Origin: Gnetum montanum
Lineage: Eukaryota; Streptophyta; Gnetopsida; Gnetales; Gnetaceae
NCBI GenBank assembly: GCA_015680685.1
Contig: MNCI01027497.1
Coordinates: 56,828-120,827 of the forward strand
Direction of reading: 5' to 3'
Length of the DNA: 64,000 nucleotides
Below the pieces are notes generated by a model. It was not told the origin of the DNA, did not search any database, and saw nothing but the letters and a program-made list of their open reading frames with translations. A program made the position numbers and the translations under genes. Each line of letters begins with the position of its first letter. The first letter of the stretch is position 1. This document shows, piece after piece, positions 47,990 through 60,396 of the stretch.

Positions 47990-49551
47990 CCTTCCAACTC
48001 AGTTGTTGGGGAGATGTCCATCCATGCTAATCATCCATATGGCTCCTCAATTTTTCTATTTTTTGTTTTCCACATTTTTTATTTTGCAAGTTATTTATTT
48101 CACACCTTTTTTATTTTAAAACTTCTTCCTATTTTACACCATGTTTTTTTTTACACCATTGTTAGTATGTTTGAATCTTTCTTGAATATTTTACACTTTC
48201 TTATATATTTTACCTTGTTTTGTTTGAGTGTGATTTTCAAACTTTTGCTAATAAATGTGCTTTGTACCAACAAGACACAATGGTGTTGTAGCTATTACTA
48301 ATGGTGCCTTGTGATTTATGTTTTGTTTGCTAATATCTAGTTTCTATTTTGAGTTTTTGTATTGATGGCTTAGTCATGATCTTTTTTTCATGGAATAGGC
48401 AGTGAGTCCACAACATCTACCTGTCCACAAACTCTATGGTTTTCCTTGTTTTCAAAATTGAGGTCCCTTTCATTAAATAAACCTTTAATAAATTGGTGAC
48501 CTTTGTAGTTTTTGGAATTGGGAAGGATTCAAAGGTTTGTACAAGGTGACACTTCAAGGGGACTCAATACTCTTTGTACTCTTCTACTTACTTGGTTGCT
48601 TGATTATTTTTCATAGACTTCTTATTGTTCCATATCATCCAATAACAGGAAGTTAAATAATGTCTTTACATGGTGTGGTTCCCATCCAAAAAGGAAAAAA
48701 ACAACAACAAAAAATAATGAAAATTCAAAGCACACCTTAAACAAATAAATGGGCTACAAGCAATGGTTATGGGACTAGAAATACATGTTACCCATGCCTG
48801 AAGGTCCCCTCTAACAAAGGCCCTCTCTCACTTCCTACTTCTTTTTTCTTCTCATTATGGAATGGTGGTTGCTTTGTGGGTGCACTCATGTGTCTCGAGG
48901 AGATGAATCGGTGTTAGAGTGATGATGCAAAGTGATTAAAAGAGGTTGGTTTTAGTTTGGACTAAGCATAAATCTTCTCAGGTCATTTTAAACACAAACT
49001 CCATAAGGGACTTTTTATGACCTTACTTTGCAATTTCATTCTACCTCCACCATCATCCATCTATGCTTATCATAATTCACCTCACTGCTGGTGTCTATGT
49101 TCTTAATTTCATGTCTTGGTTTCACGTACTTGAATTCATAGGTAGAATCTTCTAAGTTCTGGTCATTAACTTCCATCAAGCATTAATCACCTATGGGGCC
49201 CATGGACACCTTAGATTGAGGTTATGTAAGATAAAATAAGGCATGTGCCTACTATGGGAAGGATCCACTTGCATATCTTTTAGTTAGGTTCATTAAGTAC
49301 CTTATCCTTAGACATTCTTGCAATCAGAATCCTTCATACACCCATCTTCTACATCACACCATGTGCTCCTTTACATATTTTATTCATTAAACATGTTCTC
49401 TATTGAACTTTTCAATTTTTAAGCATTCAAAGATCCTCTTCAATGATTTTATCATGTCCTTGGATTTTCTAGGACTCCATGGATTCCAGATTCATTGAAA
49501 AGTTCCTTATATTTTTCAAGATATTCAAATTTGAAATTTTTTCCTTATGGG
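47990..49551 (+). other. Element F 3' noncoding spacer
   Basis: Homologous to D 34740-36100 and C 18750-20057. No gene; a T-rich frame at 47957-48301 is composition-driven. Confidence 0.65.
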
Positions 49552-49715
49552 CTTCGTATATGGGACCTTGTTGAAGAAGCAGACCCATATACAAGCAACG
49601 TATACAAGGCCCCATCGACATGGCCAGAAAATAGTATATATATGTGTGACCACACTTGAAAAGTTTTACATTTTCTCACAAATGCTAAGTGAGTTTTTCA
49701 AATTTTTAAATCTTA
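49552..49715 (+). promoter_or_regulatory. Element F internal LTR-like promoter, cut by element G
   Basis: 'cttcgtatatggg', 'cccatatacaagcaacg' and 'caaggccccatcgacatgg' echo F's own U3 words, and 'agtatatatatgtg' supplies a TATA at about 49634. The following 'agtttttcaaattttt' also stands after the C internal promoter (20279). Homology stops at about 49712, where element G begins, so the ORF3 of F is not in the window. Confidence 0.55.
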
Positions 49716-49723
49716 GAACCTTC

Positions 49724-51278
49724 TGAAACACCGTAGAAATTGCGAATCGGCCTCAGGTGAAGATTCGCGATTCGGGCGGAAGTTTGCGATGGCAATCCAG
49801 AAGAGAGAATAAAGCAAAGAGGTGTGCAACATCCAGTCTCCGAGTTTCTCAAAGATTTTAACCTTACTTTGTTTTCTCTCTTTACGCTACATTACACAAC
49901 ATAGCGTAGTGTCGCTCAGCATAACTCTATTTAGCGTAGCTCGATATCAGAAAGTAACTTACTTCGGCAATTTTGACGAAGTATAAAGTTTAAAACTTGT
50001 TGCATATTCGGCTAAGTCCTTTGCTCAGGGCTGAGTTTACGCTCCGTTACGCAAAGCAGCGTAATGAGCTTCAAGAAAAGCAAATTCAAAGTTAAAGGAA
50101 GCGTAGCAGATTGATTTATTCTTTTTTTGCAGATTGGTCGCTTTATGCTCATTACGCTACGCAGCGTGGACAAGCGTAATTTGTTGTAAAGTTGACCATT
50201 TTTATGCTCTATTACGCTTTGTGGTGTAAATAAGCGTAAAATAGCTAGCACCAACTACTCCCATGCTCTATTACGCTCTACCACGCGACACAGTGTAAAC
50301 AAGTGTAATACAGCGTAAAGCCGATTAAAGTAGTTACGCATTTGCTATCCACATGCACAATACGCTGATAAGCATATTGTGCGTAATCATGAAGCAGCTT
50401 TGGCAAAAGTGTTGATAGCGCACGTTGCAATGTGACGCGACATAGCCAGTTTCAACATAAAGTTGGTCAAGTCAATGGTATTTTGAAGGTTCAAAACACG
50501 TGTCATCAAGGCCATGCCTTCTCCACATGTTATCGAACTTATAAATACTCCAGTTAGAAAAGAAACAAATGGGGGGCATCTTCGACTTTTGGCAGTTATC
50601 ACCTTCAAGCAGAGACAGCAGACATTTTGAGCATTGACAACAGGAGCGATCAGTCCTTTGGCGAAGATACAGTTCTCTCCATTGGCGATTATTGGCAGTT
50701 TGAGCAGATACTACCGAAGGCAAAAAGAGCAGATCAGAGATCAAGAGATCACCTGGTGTGGTTTGTAAGGTTTATTGATCAGAAACATTTGATCAATAGA
50801 TTTCAAAGCTTGACCTTCCTTGCATCCCATCTCTGGCTTACGAGGTAGATCGAAATCCATTCTGTACTCCTTGTTGAACAGTTTTCTTGTTATTTTGTGT
50901 ATACTTCGCACAAGATAAGCGGAGTGTTCCATTTAGAACTTTGTATACAATATACTCAATTTTCGAGTCAAAACGCAAATCTTGGAATTGCGCATTTTCT
51001 TAAATCTGATCCCTCTTGTCGTGTTGACGTTGTCGTTATTCCAATTTATCTACATTGTTTTCTACTCCTTTTACGATTCATCAAATCAAATTGTTTCGCA
51101 GAATATCTATAATACTCATCAATTTACCGATTGAGTAAGTCCCTATCTGATCGACAAGACCGTTTAGGGCACTAGGAATTCGTTTTCTCCAACACAGCCC
51201 TCGCACAGATCCGTGGTTAAGACTGTGTACACAGATTTTGTTGGTATTTTCCAGCTACTAACATTTTCTGTCGTTACA
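49724..51278 (+). repeat. Element G 5' LTR (Tat/Ogre-like)
   Basis: About 1555 bp. The left border TGAAACACC is inferred from where F homology ends; the right border GTCGTTACA is set by the primer site. Richer in G+C and CpG than the rest. 50030-50380 is packed with TTACGC and GCGTAA words in inverted pairs. TATA 'ttataaatactcc' at about 50538. A 5-bp duplication cannot be tested because the far end is outside the window. Confidence 0.65.
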
Positions 51279-51284
51279 GTTTTT

Positions 51285-51304
51285 TGGTGCTAGAAGGAGG
51301 GCCT
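51285..51304 (+). promoter_or_regulatory. Element G primer binding site and leader
   Basis: A T5 run then TGGTGCTAGAAGGAGGGCC, the sequence characteristic of the leader of Tat-clade elements. I do not assign the tRNA. 51305-51529 is noncoding leader. Confidence 0.65.
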
Positions 51305-51529
51305 AGGCTCCAATCCGTATTTTACGGGTAGCCCTATTAGCGATCTATACCCGCGTCTCTAAAAATGTGAACGTAATACCTCTAGGGAAGTTTACGGAAA
51401 ATCATGAAGTGTAGATCGGTCACAGTAACGATTCCTTTGGAATCCTACAGGGTAGAAAGCCTAATCGCGATCTTCTTTGTCCATTGCTTTTTAGATCTAG
51501 TCACTTGTCGCCATTAATCTACTTGACCA

Positions 51530-54040
51530 ATGGATTCTGCATACACAACCACAGCTTCCATGATTACCACTGACTCGGGTTCCACATCTGTGAATCCCAT
51601 TGCCGCCACCGGACTAGCCTCTGGTGTTATAGGACCTCAAGGCCTGTCGCATCATTCATTGAGGTTACAGGGCAAAGATCCTATATTCACCGTCATGATG
51701 CCTGAGGAATATAATTTTATTTGCATCAAGATTTAGGCAAATCTTGCTCTCAGCGAGCCGAGATCGAAGCGAAAAGAAACTTTGAGCTGATTCATAGAGG
51801 GGGTCAAGATTTCACCCCTACCACTTACGAAATTATCCCCCTAACAGAACATTACCATGAAATCATAACACAATTGGTCATGGCTAGGAGCCAGGCTACA
51901 CGGTCTATTCTGGAACCTCAGAATGGGGAAGAAGAGGAAGATTAACTTGTAGCCTAGTCTGAACATTCATACCACACTCTTAGTCCCCATATGTACATAA
52001 ATCCCCTCTTTAGCCTCACGGGAGAAGCTGCCCACCTTAATCCAGCCATGACCACTCAAACTCACATTCCTGTCATCCCGCAGACCACTACGTAATCATC
52101 CATCTTGCAGGTGCAAATACTGCCCCAAAATAACATGGGGGTGATCTCATCACCGCGCGTACTTAGTATCCCGTCGGTGGTGCCTACGTCCACCGCACCC
52201 TATTACATCCCTCAAGTGCAACCCCACGCCGTGCTTACGACCTGCTCGGTACAAAATCCGGTGCAATCCTTCCCGTTGCCACCCCCTGCAAGGCAACCCA
52301 CTGTTCAGTTGCAGCAATCCGTTTAACAGCCCACGGTTGGTCAATGGATCCTGCCTATTTCACATAATCAGTCCACGTTATACGGTGTGCAACCCTTAGC
52401 TGCACCCACTATGCATGTCTCACAATATCCTCATAATATCTACCCTGCACATCTGATGGCGGCCAATCCCTCTGCTCAACTCGGTGGGTGGTGGCTTCCA
52501 CAGGTTTCTCCGTCTGCAAGAATAGCCCCCGTAGCACCGCCCGTCACCCAAACTATCACGCAATTCCCATTGCCTGGTGTAGCCCTTTCAGGTCAACCCC
52601 CTGCTCCTCCTGCACAGACATCTTCATCAATAGGTTTAGATCAAGCTTTCTTACTTATTCAGACCCTCACTGAGGAGGTTAGAGGCCTTAAGGCCATTGG
52701 CTCTAACACTATACAAATCATGGATTTCTATCAGGATGATCCCATTAGTCCAACAGTCCCCATGCTATCATTGCCCCTGGGGATGTCCTTAACCCATTTC
52801 ACTAAATATAATGGGGAGGGAGATCCTAACGCTCACCTGGTTACCTTTAGATCTGAATCCTTGTTGTTACAACAATGGCCTCACACAATCATCTGTGTCT
52901 TTGCAATGTCTCTGGCAGGGAAAGCTTTGGATTGGTATCGAGCCCTCCCTCGCTCTTCCATCTCAACCTTGGAAGAGCTCCTGATGTAATTCGTGACTCG
53001 CTTTAAATACAACCTAAAGCCGGAGGTCATATTAGATCAACTTATGGGAGTGAAACAAGACTCGCTCGAACCAGTCTAAAAGTTTATACAGCGATGGAGT
53101 GCTACTTTGAATGAAATTTGTGAGCCAATCGCGGAGGCCCATTTGCTGGCCATTTTCAAAGGAGTAGTTAACGACTTCATCAAGTCTAAGCTGTATTACC
53201 TTTCCCCTAGCTCCTTACATCAGGCCTTTGCTCAAACTAAGAGCATCTAGGATGCTGCAGAGGCCAGCAAAGACCCGACGTATGTCGCCTATAAAAACGC
53301 TAACAAAAAGGGCAAGGATAAAGGTAAAACAACAATAATGATGGTAGCTACGCTGGCTAAACGCACTAAGAACAAGAACAAGAAGGCACCTACGGTGTCT
53401 TCTGAAACCACAGCTAGTGCGACCAGCACCAGCCAAGACACATCTGCCGCTGAAAAGGTCCCCCCCAGCCAAAACCAAACTTTGAGCGTAAAGATTGCTC
53501 GAAGTATACAGCCCTGCCTGTAAAACATTCGGAACTGTTAAAACAACTATTAGGGGCAGGATACATTCAGACTAAGAAGGTATCTAAAGAAGCTTTGAAG
53601 TGTCACAGGTATCATTGTGAACTGCTGAAGAATCCTTCTTTAGCCCTACCTGACGAACCACCAGTTCCGAGGTCTTTCAGGCTGGACCATTTCTATGACT
53701 ACCACCAGTTATGTGGTCACAACACAGATTACTACTGGGCATTGAAAGACAACATTCAACGCATGATCGATGATGGTTCTCTGAAACTAGATAGCATTAG
53801 TCCAACGCATCCCAAAAACCAGGCGTTGCACGTGTACAAGGACCTGTTAAATGCAAATAACACACCGTACACAATCAACGTGGTAAGTACGGACGGTGAG
53901 AGGAAGGTACCACCCAAACAACCTTTTATTTTATGGGTGCCTACTAGTTCATTGCGGGGGATAGGCTTTTTATCGGTAGCCAGTGGTGTCTCGAGGCCGC
54001 CCTTTGTCATTCGGGTGCCTTCTCCAGATTTAACTTAGCC
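51530..54040 (+). pseudogene. Element G gag
   Basis: ATG at 51530 opens MDSAYTTTASMITTDSGST. Frames shift at about 51730 and 51950. Pro/Gln-rich segment 52105-52600. Capsid core 52620-53130: PMLSLPLGMSLTHFTKYNGEGDPNAHL, AGKALDWYRALPRSSISTLEEL, then a stop and FVTRFKYN. Lys-rich basic stretch 53290-53400. 53595-54038 is open with the Tat-type zinc motif DYHQLCGHNTDYYWALKDNIQRMID, in which one cysteine position is tyrosine. Four to five nonsense or frameshift lesions, fewer than in the Athila-like copies, so G is younger. Confidence 0.8.
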
Positions 54041-54639
54041 TCGCACTAACAGTAAAGCCACGGCCACATTCGCGCCTACATCTAAAGTGCCCTTCATCCT
54101 CAGAGTACCAAAACCACCCACTGCCCCTTTTACGCAGGGGCAAACTCTAACCAAGGCCATCCATCGCCATCCAATAAACAAAGGGAAGGAGACGCATCAG
54201 TCAATGCTGCTAAAAACCATACTATGCTAGGCTTCGCTAAGCCCAGGCCCTTGGCCTCTATCCCTACGTCTGCGCCTTCTGGGCAAGAAAAGGGTACAGA
54301 AACATAGCCACCTTCCCTTGGCAGGAAGAAAAACAACCCTCTGACTGATGTCATTCTGCCTCGGGAGATTCGTCTCTTGGGATGAATGGAAGAAGATAGA
54401 GGGGACAAACAAGCCAGCCGAGAACGGGATCTCCTCGATGTGTTTACACAGGTCAAATAGGCTTTGAAACAAAAAAATACAACGCTGAGCCTCTATGACC
54501 TGCTCATGATGTCTCAAAAACACCGTGAGGCCATGGTCCATATGCTGACATCCATACCTGTGGATGAAAGCTTACCAGCAGAGGAGGAAGCGATACACGC
54601 TGTCATGTTTCCCTCTGACGCTGAGTGACCTAAACCTAC

Positions 54640-55312
54640 CTCGTTGACCTTTCATGATGAATCCATTAAAGATGATCCTGAGAAAGGTCAAGTGACAACT
54701 GAACCCATGTTTATCACCATCTGGGTTGGCCAATATCGGATCCGGAGGGTGCACGTGGACGACGGCACAACTACAAATGTCATCCCTTATCCCATCATGG
54801 ATAGGTTGGGTCTGGTTGACCAAATCAGTCCCACAACGACAACATGCATAAAGTCATTCAACAGAGCATGGGTTCAAGTCAAAGGGATGGTGCGCATCGA
54901 ATTTGTGGCAAGGGATCAATTCCCAACAGATGCTACATTCCTCGTTGTTGAGGAGATGTCTGGTTTCAACTTAATTCAAGGAAGGTCCTAGTTAGCCCAA
55001 CTGAGGATGGTTTCATCACCAATACACCAAGAAATACACCTACACTACGCAGGGGGGGAGGTTGTAATACGCAGTGACAAAATCACCCCTAGGACTATCA
55101 ACAATATCGAAGAAGAACGAGGTTCAGAGATAGAAACATCCGATGATCAAACCCATCCCCGAATCCCTGAACAAACCGAAACAAATGATGACAGTCTATC
55201 CTGGGCCGACCTACCATTTCAGGATGGTGGTATGGAAGAGTCAGGCCACAAATCTCCCCACCCTTACGCATCACTAAACGTAAAGGCCATCAAGAAACAA
55301 TTGCGAAGTTAG
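54640..55312 (+). pseudogene. Element G aspartic protease and linker
   Basis: Open at 54644-54991: TEPMFITIWVGQYRIRRVHVDDGTTTNVIPYPIMDRLGL, the strand-loop-strand of a retroviral-type protease with DDGT where D(T/S)G is usual, then VVEEMSGFNLIQGRS (the second, ILGR-like, motif). After one stop, an acidic linker continues to 55312. A possible splice donor (AAC|GTAAAG, about 55281) lies near its end. In Ogre elements an intron separates protease from RT, and here protease and RT are 5.5 kb apart. Confidence 0.7.
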
Positions 55313-55329
55313 CGATTGATCTGAGTGGC

Positions 55330-55900
55330 ATTTACATGAATCATCATATTTCCACTAGTTGTCCGCTTATGCTTATCAATTTTTTTATTAGTCTTCTTTA
55401 ACATATACATATGTATTTACGCTTTCTGTCTATTACGCTATTTACATTCCTCATTTCACGTCATTTACGCTCGTTGATTGCTATTAGTCACATTAGCTCA
55501 ATTACGCAAAAATACACATTATTATCGATTACACTTCCAGACTTACGCAAATCGCCCGCAACGGCCTTAAACTAATGGTGACCTGCAACAGCCTAAAACT
55601 AGCAAAGGCCCGTAATGGCCTAAAACTAGTGCTTGCCCACAATGGCCTAAAACTACCTTGTATCTTACACAAACACTACCTGGCAGCCTGCGATGGCCTT
55701 AAACTAACAATTCCATTATACAGCAACGCAAACTATCCATAGTCTTTAACAATTCTGCTTATGCTTTGGATGAATAAAGACATAAAAATAAATAATAATA
55801 ATAATAATAACATTTAAATTCATACAAAAGATCTTATAGCCAAGCTCGCCAACATTCATATGGCCATTGTCTAATTTCATCAATAAAACATGCGTAAATC
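55330..55900. repeat. Spacer with TTACGC words and a short tandem array
   Basis: 55420-55560 repeats 'ttacgct'. 55555-55720 holds about five units near 33 bp built on 'cc.gcaatggcctaaaacta'. Related words recur at 60190-60210 and after pol at 63905-63998 ('gctaaactggcaa'). No gene. Confidence 0.6.
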
Positions 55901-55904
55901 CTAA

Positions 55905-58900
55905 TTACGCATCCCCCCTGGTGCCACTGTCACTTGTATCCCTAAGGTCTACCTCTAAGCCTAATAAATCATCCTCAAGTGGGTCATCCCTTTTAGAAGG
56001 TATTCCTTGGTGAGGAATCTCATCTTCATGAGGACCTCGCTCTAACACCGGCTCCACAAGAGGACAGCTTTTTTCATTATGCTCATCTGCCTATACTTGC
56101 TCACCACCCTGTTCACCTTCTTCAACCACTCCTGGTACCTATATACAGTAAACACATCAGTAAAAGCCATCATTGGATAAATTAGAAAATTTGAATTTAA
56201 TAACACCCAAACTTACTCGCGATGGTCCTGCTTCCGCAGCAAAGGGGAGCTGATCTAAACTGACCCATAGGCGCTGCATAATTTCATCTTTAGTTAATTC
56301 AGACCATACTCCATTTCCTAGAGTAGTTCCAACTTTCACCTTCCCCTTTTTCACACTAGTCCATTGAGGTGGTTCAGGGAAAAAAGTAGGGATGGTAGTC
56401 TCGCCCCCAGGAAGAGTAATCTCTCTTTCCGGAGATGCGCTTACTATCACTTGCTCCTGAAACTTCTCAAAAGCCTTGGATGCGCCAATGACGTCGAGGA
56501 ATACCCTTAAGGATTGAGCTTCAATGGCAGAATCTCTATAATGCTGACAATAAGTGAGACTCTCTCGCTTATACAGATGCTTATGATCTTTTTCTTTCTT
56601 CCCCCACTCTTGCACACTTGCACAAAAATCCTTCCAGTCTTGGCTTTTCTAAGCTAACAGCTCTATTTGCATCCTCTGCTCCACCAACTCCCAACTGGTT
56701 TGCACGCTGTTCCTGACTATGGTCCAATAGCGAGAGTAATTAATAACAGTTGTATGCCAATCCTCTGCACCTATTTCCGACACTTGCAGGAATTCGCATC
56801 GCGATTTTAAGTCTCCGACCTCTTTGACTAGAGACACAGTTTCCCTCTTTGACCTCTACAACCTTTTCCAGAGGTCTTCATTGACATTTTTACTCTCCCA
56901 CAAGGAGCGAGTCAAGCGCAACTCACATTTACGCATCTCTTCATATGTTGCATGGCATGACCACCTCGTCTGATGAAGGCTCCATTGTGTCCAAGTCAAT
57001 GGGTTCCGTAGGGTCCCATCGAAGGCGAGCTCCTGATAACAAACATTATCAAAACATAAATAAAACGTTACAACTATATAATAAAATAAGCGTACAATAG
57101 CAGCAACATACTAGCACTAGGATCAATGTGCTCGAGGCACTTGATCATATCATTAACAACGCCTTCCATGAAGGTAAAATTGTCAAGAAATTCTTCCCAC
57201 GCTCTACTTACAATGGCGGACGTGGATACACCTTCTTCATCTGTAGCGTAATTAAGTTAAAATTTCTATTGACAAAATTCTTTAAAAATTCTAATATGCT
57301 AATTACCTCTCCCTGTTATGGTGGGAGGTGCGTCAACATTTTCCTCCTCTCTCTCTTCACGTACAAGGTCCTGTGCGTCGCTTATTCTAACAGCTGGGGC
57401 CTCCTCTTCCAAAATTGGGGCCCCTTCTCCACGTCGTAATACCACCGCCCCTGTTTCAAGGGTCAACCGCTCCGCAGGCCTCACTATTCATATCACATAA
57501 CGCATTTAAATGATTCAAAATACACTGAATAGAGTTGCGTAATACAGTAATTGCCATAACTACATCTTTACACTTACCAGGCGGAGGTTTACTTTGCTGA
57601 ACTCTAACTTGTACAGTATGGCCTGTGCCACTTGCTAGTTCCACAGGGGCCTTGGTTAGCTGAGGACATTTATGCTGAGCTGAAGTGTCTACGATCTCCA
57701 TCGCCAGGCATTTCCCTTGTGAAGCATCTCCAGTGTAAGTGGGAATCACCCTGCCTACGCTTTCAGGGCCCCGTACTCGAGACACCGCCAAATCCCTTAT
57801 CGTTATAGATAGAGACTCGCCAATCCCTTCCAGGGGATCCTATCCTTGAGTAGTGCCAAAAATATGGGTAATCCAAGGTTTGGATAGCTGGTCTCGATCT
57901 TACTGTACCTACACCCCATTCCTTTGGATAACCAAAAATTTGGCAAAACACCGAAGGCAAGCTATGAAGAAGGCGAAATGCATGCTGAAACAAGACTCAA
58001 GCTTCTGATGAAGCCTGATCATTTCAGTGTGTAACCCTTCAGCAAAATAGCTTGCCCAGTCAAACTGGGTCCCTTCCTCCATAACCTTCTGCATGATACA
58101 GGTCTATTCTATGGTAAAGAACCTCCCCTGTAAGAGTGTTTTGGGGAAAGCTTGGGCCTGGAACAGGGGATAAATCATCTTGGTGATCTCTAGTTTGATC
58201 TTTTCACAAGGGATCCCCTTAGCCTCCTTCTTCGTCCCTAGCCACTCCTCCAGCTCCTTCTGACACTTGAGACTCCTCTTCACTTTTTCCTCAATGGGAA
58301 GGCCATTGGAGGGGACGCCAAAGAGGTCTGCAAATAGCTGAGCGTCAATATCAAAATTTACACATACGTGATGCACGCACATGCAAAAACGCTCAGCCCT
58401 CTTGCTGAAGGAGTTGACCAGGGTTAACATTTCACTGGCAGGGACATCAGGGGTTATGGCCAAAAATAAATGCATTAGCCTAGCTTCCCGCAGCTTGGTG
58501 ACCAATGCAATTGGGGCCGCCACATGGCCGAGCCAACGTTGTGCCTCCTTGATGTCGCCATAGCGGAAGAGGAGGGTATTAGCCTCGCAGCTGGAAATTG
58601 TAAGGGTAATCTCCCGGGATTCCCTGACTGAACAATGCAAGACACATGTCGAAAACATTATTACACAACATTCAAGATTCACGATTACATACGCAATAAT
58701 AAAATATGCAGTAATTTCACCAGGTCCAAATGGCAAAGGAAATGAAGGAAGTTTCCTCTGCACGTCTGCGACTGTAAGGGGAGGGTCCAAAGTCCATTCT
58801 TCATGTAACCACCCGAGATTCTGGCAATTCTGGAAGGAATCAGCATAACGGGTGGGGTACTCATGAATGTCAAAGGAAATCTGCCCCATTACACCAACGC

Positions 58901-59917
58901 GTATGTTGCTAGTCGAGGTAAACGCCTTTATTGCCGTCTCGATCCAAGTTAATGTATCATTATCACCTACTAACTTGTTCTCATGGATAAAAAACCTGTA
59001 TCATATGACGTATTCTTATCTTATGCTTTACAAATCTAGACAATAGACACATAATGACTATACCGCCAACAAAAACAACTTACCCGCCCGAATAATACAC
59101 TATGATGGGCCACGAAAAAAGTATTGTACGTGTGGTAATAGCTAAACTGGGCCATTTCCCATATCCAACTTAAGCACCTCAACCCTCTGGCGCTAAGTTC
59201 ACGGTCCTAGGGACGACCAGTGTCGATAGCCCTATTTGTCAAGAAAGCCAAGATTCCTTGCGTAGAACCCACTAACAGGTGTTCCAAACTGGTGCCAGCA
59301 ATATCTTCCGACAAGTGTGACCATACAATAATGTTGTAGTTATGCAGTAAAAACTGTAGAAACTCCAGCGCACCCTTTCGGAACCATATGGCCCTCCCAT
59401 GCAATCGAGTCTGAGGGGGAGGAACATCAGGTACGATTGGGTTTATACAACATAAAACCCCAACTATATCTAAGACGATTAAGATAGGTTTTAACATGAT
59501 ACTGTACAAAGAAAATAATAAACACATTAACGTCTAGATTCAAATTTGCATGCTTAAATTATAGAAAATCTACAAATTACGCTTAGCTATTCATGCCGAA
59601 ATCGCCTAAACCTTTGCAACAGTACAAGGTTTGTCCCTGACAATCGCGATAGACACAATCCTATTGTATAAACCCTCATTTTAACATGAGGTCTATAGTC
59701 TAAAACTCTAATTTACGCAGATGACACTACAGGAATAAACACTATAAAAAAAGAGACATATCATTAAAAACAATGTGAATAACCAAGGGATGGCCTACCG
59801 ATTCAAAGGCGTAACGTCTCTCACTTCGACCATGGCTTGCAAGGCATGCTGCAGGCTCCCTTCTACTTCATCAATCTTGGCCAATTTCATGTTCTTTCCT
59901 CTTACTTTTGGCGCCAT
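55905..59917 (-). pseudogene. Eight-exon antisense gene inside element G (FCP1/HAD-like + TE-associated domain)
   Basis: Exons read on minus: 59917-59799, 59501-59084, 58995-58721, 58627-57578, 57483-57307, 57240-57112, 57032-56217, 56138-55905 (stop TAA). Every intron is GT-AG, with donors such as GTAAGT at exons 2, 4 and 7. Junctions 1/2, 3/4, 4/5, 5/6 and 6/7 keep codon phase. Exon 1 starts MAPKVRGKNMKLAKID. Exon 2: ILIVLDIVGVLC, RKGALEFLQFLLHNYNIIVWS and YNTFFVAHHS follow the order of FCP1/NIF-type HAD phosphatases, but the second catalytic Asp and the later DD are gone. Exon 4: VNFDIDAQLFADLFGVPSNG and FDWASYFAEGLHTEM...MHFAFFIACL resemble the plant-transposon-associated domain. Exon 7 is charged and helical; exon 8 is acidic. 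Lesions: stops in exons 2, 7 and 8, two frameshifts in exon 4, one in exon 7, one phase slip at 2/3. Function unknown; a similar antisense slot exists in some Tat-clade elements. Confidence 0.7.
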
Positions 59918-60060
59918 TGTTGCAGTTCTAATTCACACTTGCACACTTTCACGCCTTTATGACTAACATGCTGTAATCTTTCGCTCTTCCTCCTTCTCTC
60001 TGTAATAGCTGAGAATTCAAATTCACAATAACCAACAGCCTATTTTCAATAGGGACTACC

Positions 60061-60070
60061 TATTTATATG
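60061..60070 (-). promoter_or_regulatory. TATA box of the antisense gene
   Basis: CATATAAATA on minus, about 145 bases before the ATG at 59917. It is followed by a purine/pyrimidine-rich leader (60001-59960) without ATG in the main frame. Confidence 0.5.
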
Positions 60071-60396
60071 AAAAATTAACTGACTTGACACCTGATTTCA
60101 GCAAGACTTGCCCAAATGCTGGTGTCAGTATGAGCTGGAACCTGAAAATCAAGCCATTAATTGCGACAAATATCGCATGCATTACAGTCCGAAATGACCT
60201 TAAACTACTATATTTTATCTCCTCATAATCAGGTTGCATTAATTACAGACTGTTTACGAAATTTAAAATTCATTTAGCTTTACGCTCAGTAACGTCACAT
60301 CACATCCTTTAGACTAAACCAAGTGTTATTCGTTAAATACTTATCGCATCAAAATTAGCATCTTTCTAATTACTTTCGTATTTGATGATTTTGCAG

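Noticed and set aside
47957-48301. A Phe-rich 114-aa ORF after pol of F as an envelope-like membrane protein
   Set aside because: It lies in the T-rich noncoding spacer, is not conserved in C or D, and its hydrophobicity follows from poly-T content.
54130-54541. Minus ORFs of 104-108 aa across the gag-protease junction of element G
   Set aside because: They are antisense to the gag-protease linker and share no domain or splice pattern with the antisense gene further right.
55555-55720. A CRISPR array
   Set aside because: Units are contiguous and diverged with no constant repeats or unique spacers, and this is plant nuclear DNA inside a retrotransposon.
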